From contig DASRBO010000179.1 in the NCBI GenBank assembly GCA_035653595.1, positions 1 through 33,928 on the forward strand: a DNA stretch of 33,928 nt. The letters are read 5' to 3'. The notes below the pieces were generated by a model that saw only the letters and a program-made list of their open reading frames with translations, was not told the DNA's origin and searched no databases. Of this stretch, positions 8,010-14,774 are shown one piece after another (the first letter of the stretch is position 1; each line of letters opens with the position of its first letter). A program made the translations under genes and the position numbers. The DNA is from DASRBO01 sp035653595 (GTDB lineage Bacteria > Actinomycetota > Acidimicrobiia > Acidimicrobiales > JAJPHE01).

Positions 8010-8602
8010 ACGGTCACCTCGGAGGCGTCGAACTCCATCGGCGACAGGCGGGGATTGGCCGGGGTGAGCACCACCTTGGAGCCCTTGCGCCCGTATTGCT
8101 TGACGGTGCCCTCGCCGCTCGTGATGCCGGCCACCACGATGTCGCCCTTCTCCGCCTCGGGCTGCTGGCGCACCACCACGTAGTCGCCGTCGAAGATTCC
8201 GGCCTCGATCATGGAGTCCCCCCGGACCCGGAGCATGAACAGCTGACCGCCGCCGGTGAAGTCCTCCGGCACCGGCAGCAGCTCCTCCACGTTCTCCTGG
8301 GCCAGGACGTCGGTGCCGGCGGCCACGTCGCCCACCAGGGGCACGTGGCGCACCGGCCGGCGCTCCATGGCCACGCCCGAGGACGGGTCGTAGCGGACCT
8401 GGATGGCCCGGGGCTTGGTCGGATCCCGCTGGAGGTAGCCCTGCTTCTGCAGGGTGGCCAGGTGGGCGTGCACGGTGGAGGACGAGGTGAGCCCCACGGC
8501 CTCCCCGATCTCCCGCACCGAGGGCGGGTACCCCCGCTCCCGCAGCTGGTCGGCGATGAAGTCCAGGATCTGGCGGCGCTTGCCGGTCAAGACGGTGTCC
8601 AC
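7973..8602 (-). CDS. lexA: SOS repressor LexA
   Basis: A 209-residue protein from GTG 8602. LexA represses DNA-damage genes and cleaves itself when RecA filaments form. The N-terminal winged helix has QILDFIADQLRERGYPPSVREIGEAVGL then SSSTVHAHLATLQKQGYL. The autocleavage bond is A95-G96 in GDVAAGTDV, and the Ser/Lys dyad is S130 (RGDSM) and K168 (GTVKQY). I choose GTG 8602 because a -10-like TACCCT lies 7 nt upstream and the known N-terminus begins here. An upstream in-frame ATG at 8671 falls inside a LexA box and is unlikely. Three LexA boxes lie between it and the divergent LysM gene, so it is probably autoregulated. Its 3' end overlaps the protease gene tail-to-tail. Confidence 0.97.
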   Translation of the reverse strand: MDTVLTGKRRQILDFIADQLRERGYPPSVREIGEAVGLTSSSTVHAHLATLQKQGYLQRDPTKPRAIQVRYDPSSGVAMERRPVRHVPLVGDVAAGTDVLAQENVEELLPVPEDFTGGGQLFMLRVRGDSMIEAGIFDGDYVVVRQQPEAEKGDIVVAGITSGEGTVKQYGRKGSKVVLTPANPRLSPMEFDASEVTVYGKVVTVLRRL

Positions 8603-8609
8603 GCCGGCG

Positions 8610-8639
8610 AGGGTACGCCGCCGTCGCCCCAAAGGCAAA
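8610..8639 (-). promoter_or_regulatory. lexA promoter (TTTGCC - 18 bp - TACCCT), leaderless
   Basis: On the minus strand the -35 candidate TTTGCC is at 8639-8634 and the -10 candidate TACCCT at 8615-8610, with an 18-bp spacer. GTG 8602 begins 7 nt after the -10, which fits leaderless transcription. LexA box 1 overlaps the -35, as expected for autorepression. The assignment rests on position and motif only. Confidence 0.5.
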
Positions 8640-8649
8640 CACCTGTTCG
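8636..8649 (-). promoter_or_regulatory. LexA operator, box 1
   Basis: The minus strand reads CGAACAGGTGTTTG, 13 of 14 positions to the Gram-positive SOS box CGAACRNRYGTTYC. It overlaps the predicted lexA -35. It is the first of three boxes with exactly 29 bp between equivalent positions. Confidence 0.85.
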
Positions 8650-8664
8650 AATTTGGGTTGACCG

Positions 8665-8678
8665 GGAACATGCGTTCG
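8665..8678 (-). promoter_or_regulatory. LexA operator, box 2 (perfect match)
   Basis: The minus strand reads CGAACGCATGTTCC, matching CGAACRNRYGTTYC at every position. It sits just downstream of TTGACC (8658-8663, plus strand), a possible -35 of the LysM gene, and so could block that promoter. Confidence 0.9.
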
Positions 8679-8693
8679 TGATTGGCTGGACAT

Positions 8694-8707
8694 CGAACAG
8701 GAGTTCC
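8694..8707 (+). promoter_or_regulatory. LexA operator, box 3
   Basis: CGAACAGGAGTTCC matches the SOS box at 13 of 14 positions. It lies about 55 bp upstream of the LysM-gene ATG, probably in its leader or just after the transcription start. Confidence 0.85.
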
Positions 8708-8761
8708 CCTGCTCCGGGCATCGGGTCCAGGGCATCGGAACCGACACCGGGGAGGTGGGAG

Positions 8762-9172
8762 ATGGCGATGACCATGACAGCGGCGGTGCCCCTGGCGGTG
8801 CCGGGGCCGGCGGCGCTGCCGCGCCGGCCCGCACCCCGGCCGGCGCCCCGGACGGTCCGGGCCCCAGTGGCGTCGGCCCGGGTCCGCCGCCGGCGCCTGG
8901 TCGTGCTGATGGCGCTGGCCGTCCTGCTCCCGACGGCTCGCGCCGGCGCCGGCCTGCTCAGCGGTGGATCCCTCACCGCCGCCGGGCAGGCCGCCGGCAC
9001 ACCATCCGTGGCCGCCTCGGCCCGGATCTACGTGGTCCAGCCGGGCGACACGGTGTGGGCCATCGCCCACCGGCTCCATCCCGCAGGTGACGAGCGACCG
9101 CTCGTCGATGCCATCGACTCCGAGCTGGGCGGCCGTCCCCTGGTGCCGGGCCAGGCCATCAGCATCCCCTGA
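8762..9172 (+). CDS. SOS-linked LysM membrane protein, DivS / YneA / Rv2719c-like division inhibitor
   Basis: A 136-residue protein. The N-terminus is Pro/Arg-rich, RVRRRR precedes a single hydrophobic helix (about residues 46-58), and a C-terminal LysM domain starts at IYVVQPGDTVWAIAHRL and ends with LVPGQAISIP. LysM binds peptidoglycan. A strong purine-rich ribosome site (GGGGAGGTGGGAG) directly precedes ATG 8762. The order lexA divergent from a small LysM gene followed by nrdR is the same as in mycobacteria (lexA, Rv2719c, nrdR). Bacillus yneA and Corynebacterium divS are comparable SOS-induced division inhibitors beside lexA. Sequence similarity outside LysM is weak, so the role as a division inhibitor is inferred from architecture, neighbours and the LexA boxes upstream. 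Confidence 0.85.
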   Translation: MAMTMTAAVPLAVPGPAALPRRPAPRPAPRTVRAPVASARVRRRRLVVLMALAVLLPTARAGAGLLSGGSLTAAGQAAGTPSVAASARIYVVQPGDTVWAIAHRLHPAGDERPLVDAIDSELGGRPLVPGQAISIP

Positions 9173-9214
9173 CCCTCGCACCGAGGGCCGGGCCGGCCCG
9201 ATGGCCGGCGGCGG

Positions 9215-9220
9215 TAGCGT
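9215..9220 (+). promoter_or_regulatory. -10-like element (TAGCGT) for leaderless nrdR
   Basis: TAGCGT ends 8 nt before ATG 9229, and no Shine-Dalgarno sequence is present between them. The same hexamer and spacing recur before the ROK gene at 24816. No clear -35 is seen. I saw no NrdR box in the 56-bp gap. Confidence 0.4.
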
Positions 9221-9228
9221 CGGCGGGC

Positions 9229-9696
9229 ATGCGCTGCCCGTGGTGCGCCGGGGTCGAGGACAAGGTCGTCGACAGCCGCCTGGCCGAGGACGGTGGTGCC
9301 ATCCGGCGGCGGCGGGAATGCCTGGGCTGCGGCCGGCGCTTCACCACCTTCGAGCGGGTGGAGGAGCTCCCTCTGGCGGTGATCAAGCGCTCCGGCGGGC
9401 GCGAGCCCTTCGACCGGTCGAAGATCGTGGCCGGGGTGAAGGCCGCCACCAAGAACCGACCCGTCACCGTCGAGCAGATGGAGGCCCTGGCCTTCGAGGT
9501 GGAGGATGCCGTCCGCCTGGCCGGCAACGACGTCACCAGCGAGGAGGTCGGTCTGGCGGTGCTTGACCGGTTGGCCCGGCTCGACGACGTCGCCTATCTT
9601 CGCTTCGCCAGCGTGTACAAGGGCTTCGAGGACGCCGGCGACTTCCAGCGGGAGGCCCGCCTGCTCAAGTCCACCGAGCCCAAGGCCCGCCGGTAG
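9229..9696 (+). CDS. nrdR: Transcriptional repressor NrdR
   Basis: A 155-residue protein of standard length. NrdR represses ribonucleotide reductase genes in response to dATP/ATP. The N-terminal zinc ribbon uses C3, C6, C31 and C34 (CPWC and CLGC). RRRRECLGCGRRFTTFE is the DNA-binding part. The ATP-cone follows from about residue 45 (VIKRSGGREPFDRSKIVAGV). DVAYLRFASVYKGFED is the usual end of that domain. No ribonucleotide reductase gene is in the window, so its targets lie elsewhere. It follows the LysM gene by 56 bp and may share SOS-driven read-through. Confidence 0.97.
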   Translation: MRCPWCAGVEDKVVDSRLAEDGGAIRRRRECLGCGRRFTTFERVEELPLAVIKRSGGREPFDRSKIVAGVKAATKNRPVTVEQMEALAFEVEDAVRLAGNDVTSEEVGLAVLDRLARLDDVAYLRFASVYKGFEDAGDFQREARLLKSTEPKARR

Positions 9697-9707
9697 GGGT
9701 GTCGGCC

Positions 9708-9733
9708 CGCCGGCTCAGCTCGCCGGCTCAGCT
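9708..9733. repeat. Perfect 13-bp tandem duplication at an aminotransferase gene end
   Basis: The unit CGCCGGCTCAGCT occurs twice without a gap (9708-9720, 9721-9733). The second copy contains the stop codon of the minus-strand aminotransferase gene and the first lies in the short gap after nrdR. It looks like a recent local duplication. Confidence 0.85.
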
Positions 9734-10990
9734 CAACAGGGCGGCGGCGACCTTGTTGACGGCCCCGGCGACGGCGTCGCAGTCGGCCTCGCGGTAGCCG
9801 GCGGCGATCACCACGATGGCGGAGCGGCCGGCTATGTCCTCGGTGCGGGGGCACATGCCCATGCGGTACTCCACCGTGCTGGGATGCTCGGCGCAGTTCC
9901 ACGGACCACCCTTGCCGCTGGCGGTCCGCTTGTGAAGGATCGACTCGGTGGCGTACACCGGCTTGCCCCGGTACATCTGGCCGGCGGGCACACCTTCGGC
10001 GATGAGGGCCTTGGCGAAGCGGCGGGCGAGATCGGGGGCGGGTAGGAAGAACGTGATCGACGACGCTCCGTCGCCGTCGGGATCGGGGCTCCGACGCAGG
10101 CACAGGCCGGGGTGGTCGCCGATCCCTGACAGGACGCGGTCGCGGTTGGCCCGCTGGGCCTGCAGCAGACCGGGCAGGCGGGCCAGCTGGACCCCGGCGA
10201 TGGCGCCGGCGAGCTCCGTCATGCGCAGGTTCTCGCCCACGAACGGGTCCAGCCTGTCGGTCCCCCGCTCGCTTCCGGTGGAGGTGACGAACTGGCCCCC
10301 CTGGTCCTGGTAGCGGGCGGCGCGGAGGTAGAGGGTCTCGTCGTCGCTGGTCACCAGGCCGCCCTCGCCGGAAGTCACGTTCTTCTCCAGCTGGAGGGAG
10401 AAGGCGCCCAGGTCGCCGATCGTGCCGAGGTGCCGGCCCTTGTAGCTGGCGCCCATCGACTGGGCGGTGTCCTCAAGCACCGGGACCCCTCGAGAGCGCG
10501 CCACCTCCATGATCGGATCCATGTCACAGGCGCCGTTCTCGAGGTGCACGGGCACGATGGCAGCGGTGCGGGGGGTGATGCGCCCGGCGAGGTCGGTTGG
10601 GTCGAGGCCGAGGGTGTCGTCGATCTCAGCGAAGACCGGCACCGCCCCCATGCTCACCACGGCGTTGACGGTGGCGATGAAGGTGAACGCAGGCACCACC
10701 ACCTCGTCGCCGCAGCCGACCCCGAGGGCGGCGAGGGCGGCCCGCAGGGCGGCGGTGCCCGACGAGGTCGCCACGGCGTGGCGGGCACCGAGGAGGGCCC
10801 GGGCCGCCTCCTCGAAGCCCTCGACCTTGTTGCGCAGGTCGGGGCCGTAGTAACGGAACAGGGACCGGCTGTCCAGGACCTCCAGGACCGCCTTGCGCTC
10901 CTCGTCACCCAGCAGGGCGACGCCCTTGCCGGTCGGGAGCATGGCGGAAAGGACCGGGGTGCCGCCGTCAATTGCGAGTCGCTCGGACAT
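9728..10990 (-). CDS. DegT/DnrJ/EryC1/StrS-family PLP aminotransferase
   Basis: A 420-residue fold-type I PLP enzyme. Family members usually transaminate nucleotide-linked keto-sugars. The N-terminus has LAIDGGTPVL. HAVATSSGTAALRAALAALG is the PLP-phosphate region, DEVVVPAFTFIATVNA and VLEDTAQSMGASYKG (with D174) follow, and the Schiff-base lysine is K203 in LEKNVTSGEGG. The C-terminal third (MYRGKPVY, CPRTEDIAGRSAIVVIA) is typical of the group. No sugar-nucleotide genes are nearby, so the substrate cannot be named. ATG 10990 is only 18 bp from the start of the divergent ceramidase-family gene. That leaves no room for separate promoters with leaders. Confidence 0.88.
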   Translation of the reverse strand: MSERLAIDGGTPVLSAMLPTGKGVALLGDEERKAVLEVLDSRSLFRYYGPDLRNKVEGFEEAARALLGARHAVATSSGTAALRAALAALGVGCGDEVVVPAFTFIATVNAVVSMGAVPVFAEIDDTLGLDPTDLAGRITPRTAAIVPVHLENGACDMDPIMEVARSRGVPVLEDTAQSMGASYKGRHLGTIGDLGAFSLQLEKNVTSGEGGLVTSDDETLYLRAARYQDQGGQFVTSTGSERGTDRLDPFVGENLRMTELAGAIAGVQLARLPGLLQAQRANRDRVLSGIGDHPGLCLRRSPDPDGDGASSITFFLPAPDLARRFAKALIAEGVPAGQMYRGKPVYATESILHKRTASGKGGPWNCAEHPSTVEYRMGMCPRTEDIAGRSAIVVIAAGYREADCDAVAGAVNKVAAALLS

Positions 10991-10996
10991 CACCCG

Positions 10997-11002
10997 TAGT
11001 CT
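10997..11002 (+). promoter_or_regulatory. -10-like element (TAGTCT) for a leaderless ceramidase-family gene
   Basis: TAGTCT ends 6 nt before GTG 11009, exactly the spacing that would put the transcription start on the G of GTG. The whole gap between two divergent genes is 18 bp, so any -35 lies inside the aminotransferase coding sequence. Confidence 0.45.
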
Positions 11003-11008
11003 GGCCCG

Positions 11009-12322
11009 GTGCGGGCGGGGGCGGCCACGGCGGACATCACCCCCGGCGTCGGTGTCCCCCTTGGCGGCTACGGGAACCGCCACGGGGGCTCGACCGGCAT
11101 GGCCGATCCGCTGCTGGTGCGGGTCCTCTACCTCGCCGACGATGACGGCGCCGAGGCGGTCGTGGCGGTGTGCGACCTGCTCGGCGTGGGCAGCGACCTG
11201 GTGCGCGACTCGCGCCGGCTGATCGAGGACGACCTGGGCATCCGGGCCGAGGCGGTCCTGGTCGGCGCCACCCACACCCATGCCGGCCCGGCCGCCTTCC
11301 GCCACGGCGACGCCCCCGAGTACGTGGCGGTGACGGCGCGCAAGATCGCCGGCGCCGTCGCCGTGGCCAGGCGGGTGGCCGTGCCGGTCTCCCTCAAGGT
11401 CGGGACGGTGCGAGTGCCCAACGTGGGCCGGAACCGGCGCCACCCTGACGGGCCCACCCAGGACGACGTGACCGTGCTGGTGGCCGACCCCGGCCGGCAG
11501 CTCCCGCCGGTGGCCACGCTGGTGAACGGGGCCTGCCACGCAACCGTGCTCGAGTACGACAACCTCGAGTACTCGCCTGACTGGCCCGGTGCCATGGCCA
11601 GGGCGGTCGAGCGGGCCGTCGGCGGCACCGCCATCTACCTGCAGGGGGCGGCCGGGGACGTGAACCCGGTTTGGGCCGGCCACGACCTGGCCGACGTCGA
11701 GCGGGTGGGCGGGATCATGGCCGGGGCGGTTTCCCGCATGGTCAACGAGATGCGACCGCTGGGCAAAGGCCAGTGGTGCATCAACCTGTCGTGGTCCGAG
11801 CACGTCGAGGTGCCGGTGCCCGGCCGGCAGCTGGAGGGCCGCCTGGCCGGGGCCCGGAGGGAGCTTGAGCTGGATCGCCGCCGGCGCCCGCCCCTGGAGG
11901 AGGTCGACTCCCAGGTGGCAGAGGTGCAGGCCGCCATCGACGCTCTGGCGACCGACGACGTCGACCGGCGCCGCCGGCTGCGGGCCCGCATCAACGAGCT
12001 GTCGGTGGCCCGGGTGTGGGGCCTGGCCGGTGGTGGCCGTCCCACCCAGCGCCTGGAGGTGCAGGCGCTGCGCCTGGGCGACGGCTGCGCCGTGGTCAGC
12101 TTGCCCGGGGAGTTCTTCGCGGAGACCGGTCACGACATCATCGACCGCTCCGGCTGCGAGCACCTGCTGGTGGCCGGCTACTCGAACGGCTCGGTGGGCT
12201 ACGTCCCGCCCGCCTCGGCCTACCCCGAGGCCGGCTACGAGGTGGGCATGACCCAGTTCGACCCCGGCGCGGCCGAGCTCATAGCCGACGCCGCCGTGGA
12301 CCTCGTCCGCTCCCTGAACTGA
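11009..12322 (+). CDS. Neutral/alkaline ceramidase-family (N-terminal domain) hydrolase
   Basis: A 437-residue protein matching the N-terminal catalytic domain of neutral/alkaline non-lysosomal ceramidases. Recognisable blocks are AGAATADITPGVGVPLGGYG at the start, GATHTHAGPAA with zinc-type histidines, VNGACHATVL, LQGAAGDVNPVW and, near the end, SLPGEFFAETG with SVGYVPPASAYPEAGYEVG. Full-length ceramidases are about 650-750 residues with a C-terminal Ig-like domain, which is missing here. No signal peptide is visible, since the start MRAGAATADIT is already the domain edge. It is therefore probably cytoplasmic and not a true ceramidase; such single-domain relatives are common and poorly characterised. 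The region at about residues 275-330 is unusually charged (many Arg/Glu/Asp) and may be a helical insertion. Confidence 0.85.
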   Translation: MRAGAATADITPGVGVPLGGYGNRHGGSTGMADPLLVRVLYLADDDGAEAVVAVCDLLGVGSDLVRDSRRLIEDDLGIRAEAVLVGATHTHAGPAAFRHGDAPEYVAVTARKIAGAVAVARRVAVPVSLKVGTVRVPNVGRNRRHPDGPTQDDVTVLVADPGRQLPPVATLVNGACHATVLEYDNLEYSPDWPGAMARAVERAVGGTAIYLQGAAGDVNPVWAGHDLADVERVGGIMAGAVSRMVNEMRPLGKGQWCINLSWSEHVEVPVPGRQLEGRLAGARRELELDRRRRPPLEEVDSQVAEVQAAIDALATDDVDRRRRLRARINELSVARVWGLAGGGRPTQRLEVQALRLGDGCAVVSLPGEFFAETGHDIIDRSGCEHLLVAGYSNGSVGYVPPASAYPEAGYEVGMTQFDPGAAELIADAAVDLVRSLN

Positions 12323-12323
12323 C

Positions 12324-12338
12324 GCCGGCCCCTCCGGC
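12324..12338. terminator. Short GC hairpin between convergent genes
   Basis: GCCGG (12324-12328), a 5-nt loop, then CCGGC (12334-12338), located just after the ceramidase-family stop and before the end of the convergent pxpBC gene. There is no T-tract. It could act as a bidirectional terminator, but a 5-bp stem is weak evidence in such GC-rich DNA. Confidence 0.3.
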
Positions 12339-12367
12339 TGACAGGTCCCTCCGGCCGAGCAGCAGTC

Positions 12368-13942
12368 TCAGCGCCGGCGGGCGGCCAGGGCGGCGGCCCG
12401 GTCCACCACCTCGAAGCGGACCGGTGCGCCCGGCCTCAGCTGGGCCATGACGCCGAGGTCCACCGAGGCGACGACACCGACGACCGGGTAGCCGCCGGTG
12501 GTCGGGTGGTTGGCCAGGAACACGATGGGCGCCCCGTCCGGAGGGACCTGCACCGCTCCGGTGACCATTCCCTCCGAGGCCAACTCGTCGCTGCGGGAGC
12601 GCTCAAGCACCGGCCCCTCGAGGCGCACCCCGGTGCGGTCTGACCGGGGCGACACCACCCAGGTGGCGGTGGTGAGGGCGGCTCTTGCTGCCGGGGTGAG
12701 CCAGTCGTGACGGGGCCCGCTCACCACGCGGACCACCGCCGGGCGGTCGGGGGAGGTGGCGGGAGCCGGCGCGGCCTGGGTCGGCGCCCCCCGGTCTCCG
12801 CCCGGGCCGGGCGGACGATCCGCCAGCACCACGACGTCGCCGGGGGCCAGGGCGGGCGGTCCCAGGCCGGACAGGGTGTCGGCCGACCGGCTGCCCAGCA
12901 CCACCGGGGCGTCGATCCCGCCGTCGAAGGCGATGTAGCAGCGCAGGCCGGCGGTGGCCGTGCCCACCCTCAGCACCGAGCCCGGCCGCACCGGCAGCGG
13001 CCCGGTCGCGTGCACGGGACGGCCGTCGAGGCTGACCGGGGCGGTGGCGCCGGCCACCGCCACCACCGCCCGGCAACCGAAGCGCAGCTCGGGGCCGGAC
13101 AGTGTGGTCTCGAGGCAGGCTGCGTCCGCCCGGTTGCCGACCATCCGGTTGGCCAGCGCCAGGGCGGGCTGGTCGACGGCACCGGCCGGCGGCACGCCGA
13201 TGTGCGCCCACCCCGGCCGGCCCCGGTCCTGCACGGTGGTGAGGGGCCCGGCCCTGAGCACCTCGAGGCTGCGCCGGCCCTCCTGCGGCGGGGCGGCCGG
13301 CACCGGCACCTCGGGCGGGGCCGGCGAGTCCACCGGCACCAGGCGGACCGAGTCGCCGGCGGAGAGCAGCGCCGGGGGCCGCCGTCGCTGGTCGAACAGC
13401 AGCGCCGAGGTGGTGCCAATGAGCTGCCACCCACCGGGGGTGGAGCGGGGGTAAAGGCAGCTCATGCCGCCGGCCAGGCCGACCGAGCCGGCCGGCACCG
13501 AGGGCCGGGGGGTCTGCCGGCGGGGGACGGAGAGAGCCGGATCGGTGCCGGCCAGGTAGGCGAAGCCGGGCGAGAACCCGAGGAACGCCACCCGGTGGAC
13601 CGAGCGGCTGTGCCTGGCGACCACCTCGGCCCGGTCGAGACCCGTCAGGCGGCAGACCTCGTCGAGGTCGGGGCCGTCGTAGTGCACGGGGATCTCGACC
13701 ATGGCCCCCGGCGGTGAACGGTCTCCCGCTTCACCGGCCCGTGCCACCAGCGCGGCCGCCTGGCCGGCCAGGTCGGCGGCGTCGGTGACCAGCGGGTCGA
13801 CCACCACCAGCACCGTGGTCGCCGCCGGCACCGACTCGACCACGCCGCTGCGGCTCCGGATGGCGTCGGCCACCCGGTACGGAGGGGCCTCGCCCTCGAG
13901 CTCGACGAGGACGGCGTCCTCCCCGACCAGGTGGGTCCTCAT
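12368..13942 (-). CDS. 5-oxoprolinase, fused PxpB-PxpC (KipI-KipA) subunits
   Basis: A 524-residue fusion. Residues 1 to about 210 are PxpB/KipI-like (cyclophilin-like fold), with VEIPVHYDGPDLDEVC, VAFLGFSPGFAYLAG and a STPGGWQLIG block. Residues from about 225 are PxpC/KipA-like, with GPLTTVQDRGRPGWAHIGVPPAG, ANRMVGN, LETTLSGPELRF, YIAFDGGI and, at the end, GPRHDWL and FLANHPTTGGYPVVG. Together with PxpA the complex hydrolyses 5-oxoproline to glutamate with ATP. In many bacteria B and C are separate genes; here they share one reading frame without any stop. The gene starts 13 bases after the pxpA stop on the same strand, so the three activities come from two genes in one operon. Confidence 0.93.
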   Translation of the reverse strand: MRTHLVGEDAVLVELEGEAPPYRVADAIRSRSGVVESVPAATTVLVVVDPLVTDAADLAGQAAALVARAGEAGDRSPPGAMVEIPVHYDGPDLDEVCRLTGLDRAEVVARHSRSVHRVAFLGFSPGFAYLAGTDPALSVPRRQTPRPSVPAGSVGLAGGMSCLYPRSTPGGWQLIGTTSALLFDQRRRPPALLSAGDSVRLVPVDSPAPPEVPVPAAPPQEGRRSLEVLRAGPLTTVQDRGRPGWAHIGVPPAGAVDQPALALANRMVGNRADAACLETTLSGPELRFGCRAVVAVAGATAPVSLDGRPVHATGPLPVRPGSVLRVGTATAGLRCYIAFDGGIDAPVVLGSRSADTLSGLGPPALAPGDVVVLADRPPGPGGDRGAPTQAAPAPATSPDRPAVVRVVSGPRHDWLTPAARAALTTATWVVSPRSDRTGVRLEGPVLERSRSDELASEGMVTGAVQVPPDGAPIVFLANHPTTGGYPVVGVVASVDLGVMAQLRPGAPVRFEVVDRAAALAARRR

Positions 13943-13955
13943 GGAGTCGCCGCCC

Positions 13956-14705
13956 TCACCCGGTTACGAACGGGGCGATGGTGAAGCCGTCGGCCTCCAG
14001 CGCCGCCCGCACAGCCCGGGCCGCCGCCAGCGCCCCCGGCGTGTCGCCGTGGATGCACAACGACGACACCTCCAACTCGAGCGGGCGCCCGGTGACGTCG
14101 CTGACCGTTCCCCCCGCCAGGGCCCGGGCCTGGGCGACCACGGCGGCTGTGTCGGTCAGCACCGCGCCCGGCGAGCCGCGGGGCACCAGGCTCCGGTCCG
14201 CCGCGTAGGCCCGGTCGGCGAAGCCCTCGGCGTAGCAGGCCAGCCCGGCCCGGCCGGCGGCCCCGAAGACCGCCGACCCGGGCAGGCTCAGCACCGGCAG
14301 GCGCCAGCCCGGCTGGCAGGCGGCCCGCACCACCGTGGCCGCCAGCCCGGCGTCGTCGACAGCCTGGTTGTAGAGGGCGCCGTGGGGCTTGAGATAGCGG
14401 ACCTCGCCGCCCTCCCGCCGGGCCAGGGCCTGCAGAGCGCCGATCTGGTAGACGAGGTCGGCCTCCAGTTGTTCGGGTGCGACCGTCAGGGCGCGGCGGC
14501 CGAAGCCGAGGCGGTCGTCGTAGGACGGGTGGGCCCCCAACGTCACGCCCCGCTGGAGTGCCGCCCGCACGGTGGCGGCCATCAGCACCGGGCCGCCGGC
14601 GTGGAAGCCGCAGGCCACGCTGGCGCTGGAGACCACGTCAAGCAGCTCGGGATCCGAGGGCCCTCCCTCACCGAGGTCGCAGTTGAGGTCGATGCAGTCG
14701 CTCAC
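13956..14705 (-). CDS. pxpA: 5-oxoprolinase subunit PxpA (LamB/YcsF family)
   Basis: A 249-residue protein of typical size. PxpA is the subunit thought to act on phosphorylated 5-oxoproline made with PxpB and PxpC. IDLNCDLGEGG at the start, SVACGFHAGGP, LGAHPSYDDRLGFGRR, VRYLKPHGALYNQ and, at the end, SLCIHGDTPGA are the diagnostic blocks. GTG 14705 fits the family N-terminus. TAGCGT lies 9 nt upstream of it. It heads the pxpA-pxpBC operon and is divergent from the phosphofructokinase gene. Free 5-oxoproline forms spontaneously from glutamine and glutamate, so the pair is probably housekeeping damage control. Confidence 0.95.
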   Translation of the reverse strand: MSDCIDLNCDLGEGGPSDPELLDVVSSASVACGFHAGGPVLMAATVRAALQRGVTLGAHPSYDDRLGFGRRALTVAPEQLEADLVYQIGALQALARREGGEVRYLKPHGALYNQAVDDAGLAATVVRAACQPGWRLPVLSLPGSAVFGAAGRAGLACYAEGFADRAYAADRSLVPRGSPGAVLTDTAAVVAQARALAGGTVSDVTGRPLELEVSSLCIHGDTPGALAAARAVRAALEADGFTIAPFVTG

Positions 14706-14714
14706 GCCGAACGC

Positions 14715-14720
14715 ACGCTA
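14715..14720 (-). promoter_or_regulatory. -10-like element (TAGCGT) upstream of pxpA
   Basis: On the minus strand TAGCGT (14720-14715) ends 9 nt before GTG 14705. It is the same hexamer as before nrdR, the ROK gene and the HNH leader ORF. The divergent phosphofructokinase gene instead has a leader with a Shine-Dalgarno sequence and a possible TAGGGT -10 at 14738-14743. Confidence 0.35.
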
Positions 14721-14774
14721 TGCGGCGGACCCCTGGATAGGGTGGGGTGTGGGCGGCGGACCGGAAGGGAGACC

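Noticed and set aside
8603..8671. Upstream ATG that would lengthen LexA by 23 residues
   Set aside because: It falls inside LexA box 2 and upstream of the predicted promoter, so it could not be on the main transcript.
8636..8707. Regular repeats that could be read as a short CRISPR array
   Set aside because: The 14-bp elements are palindromic SOS boxes with 15-bp gaps; repeats and spacers are far too short and no cas gene is present.
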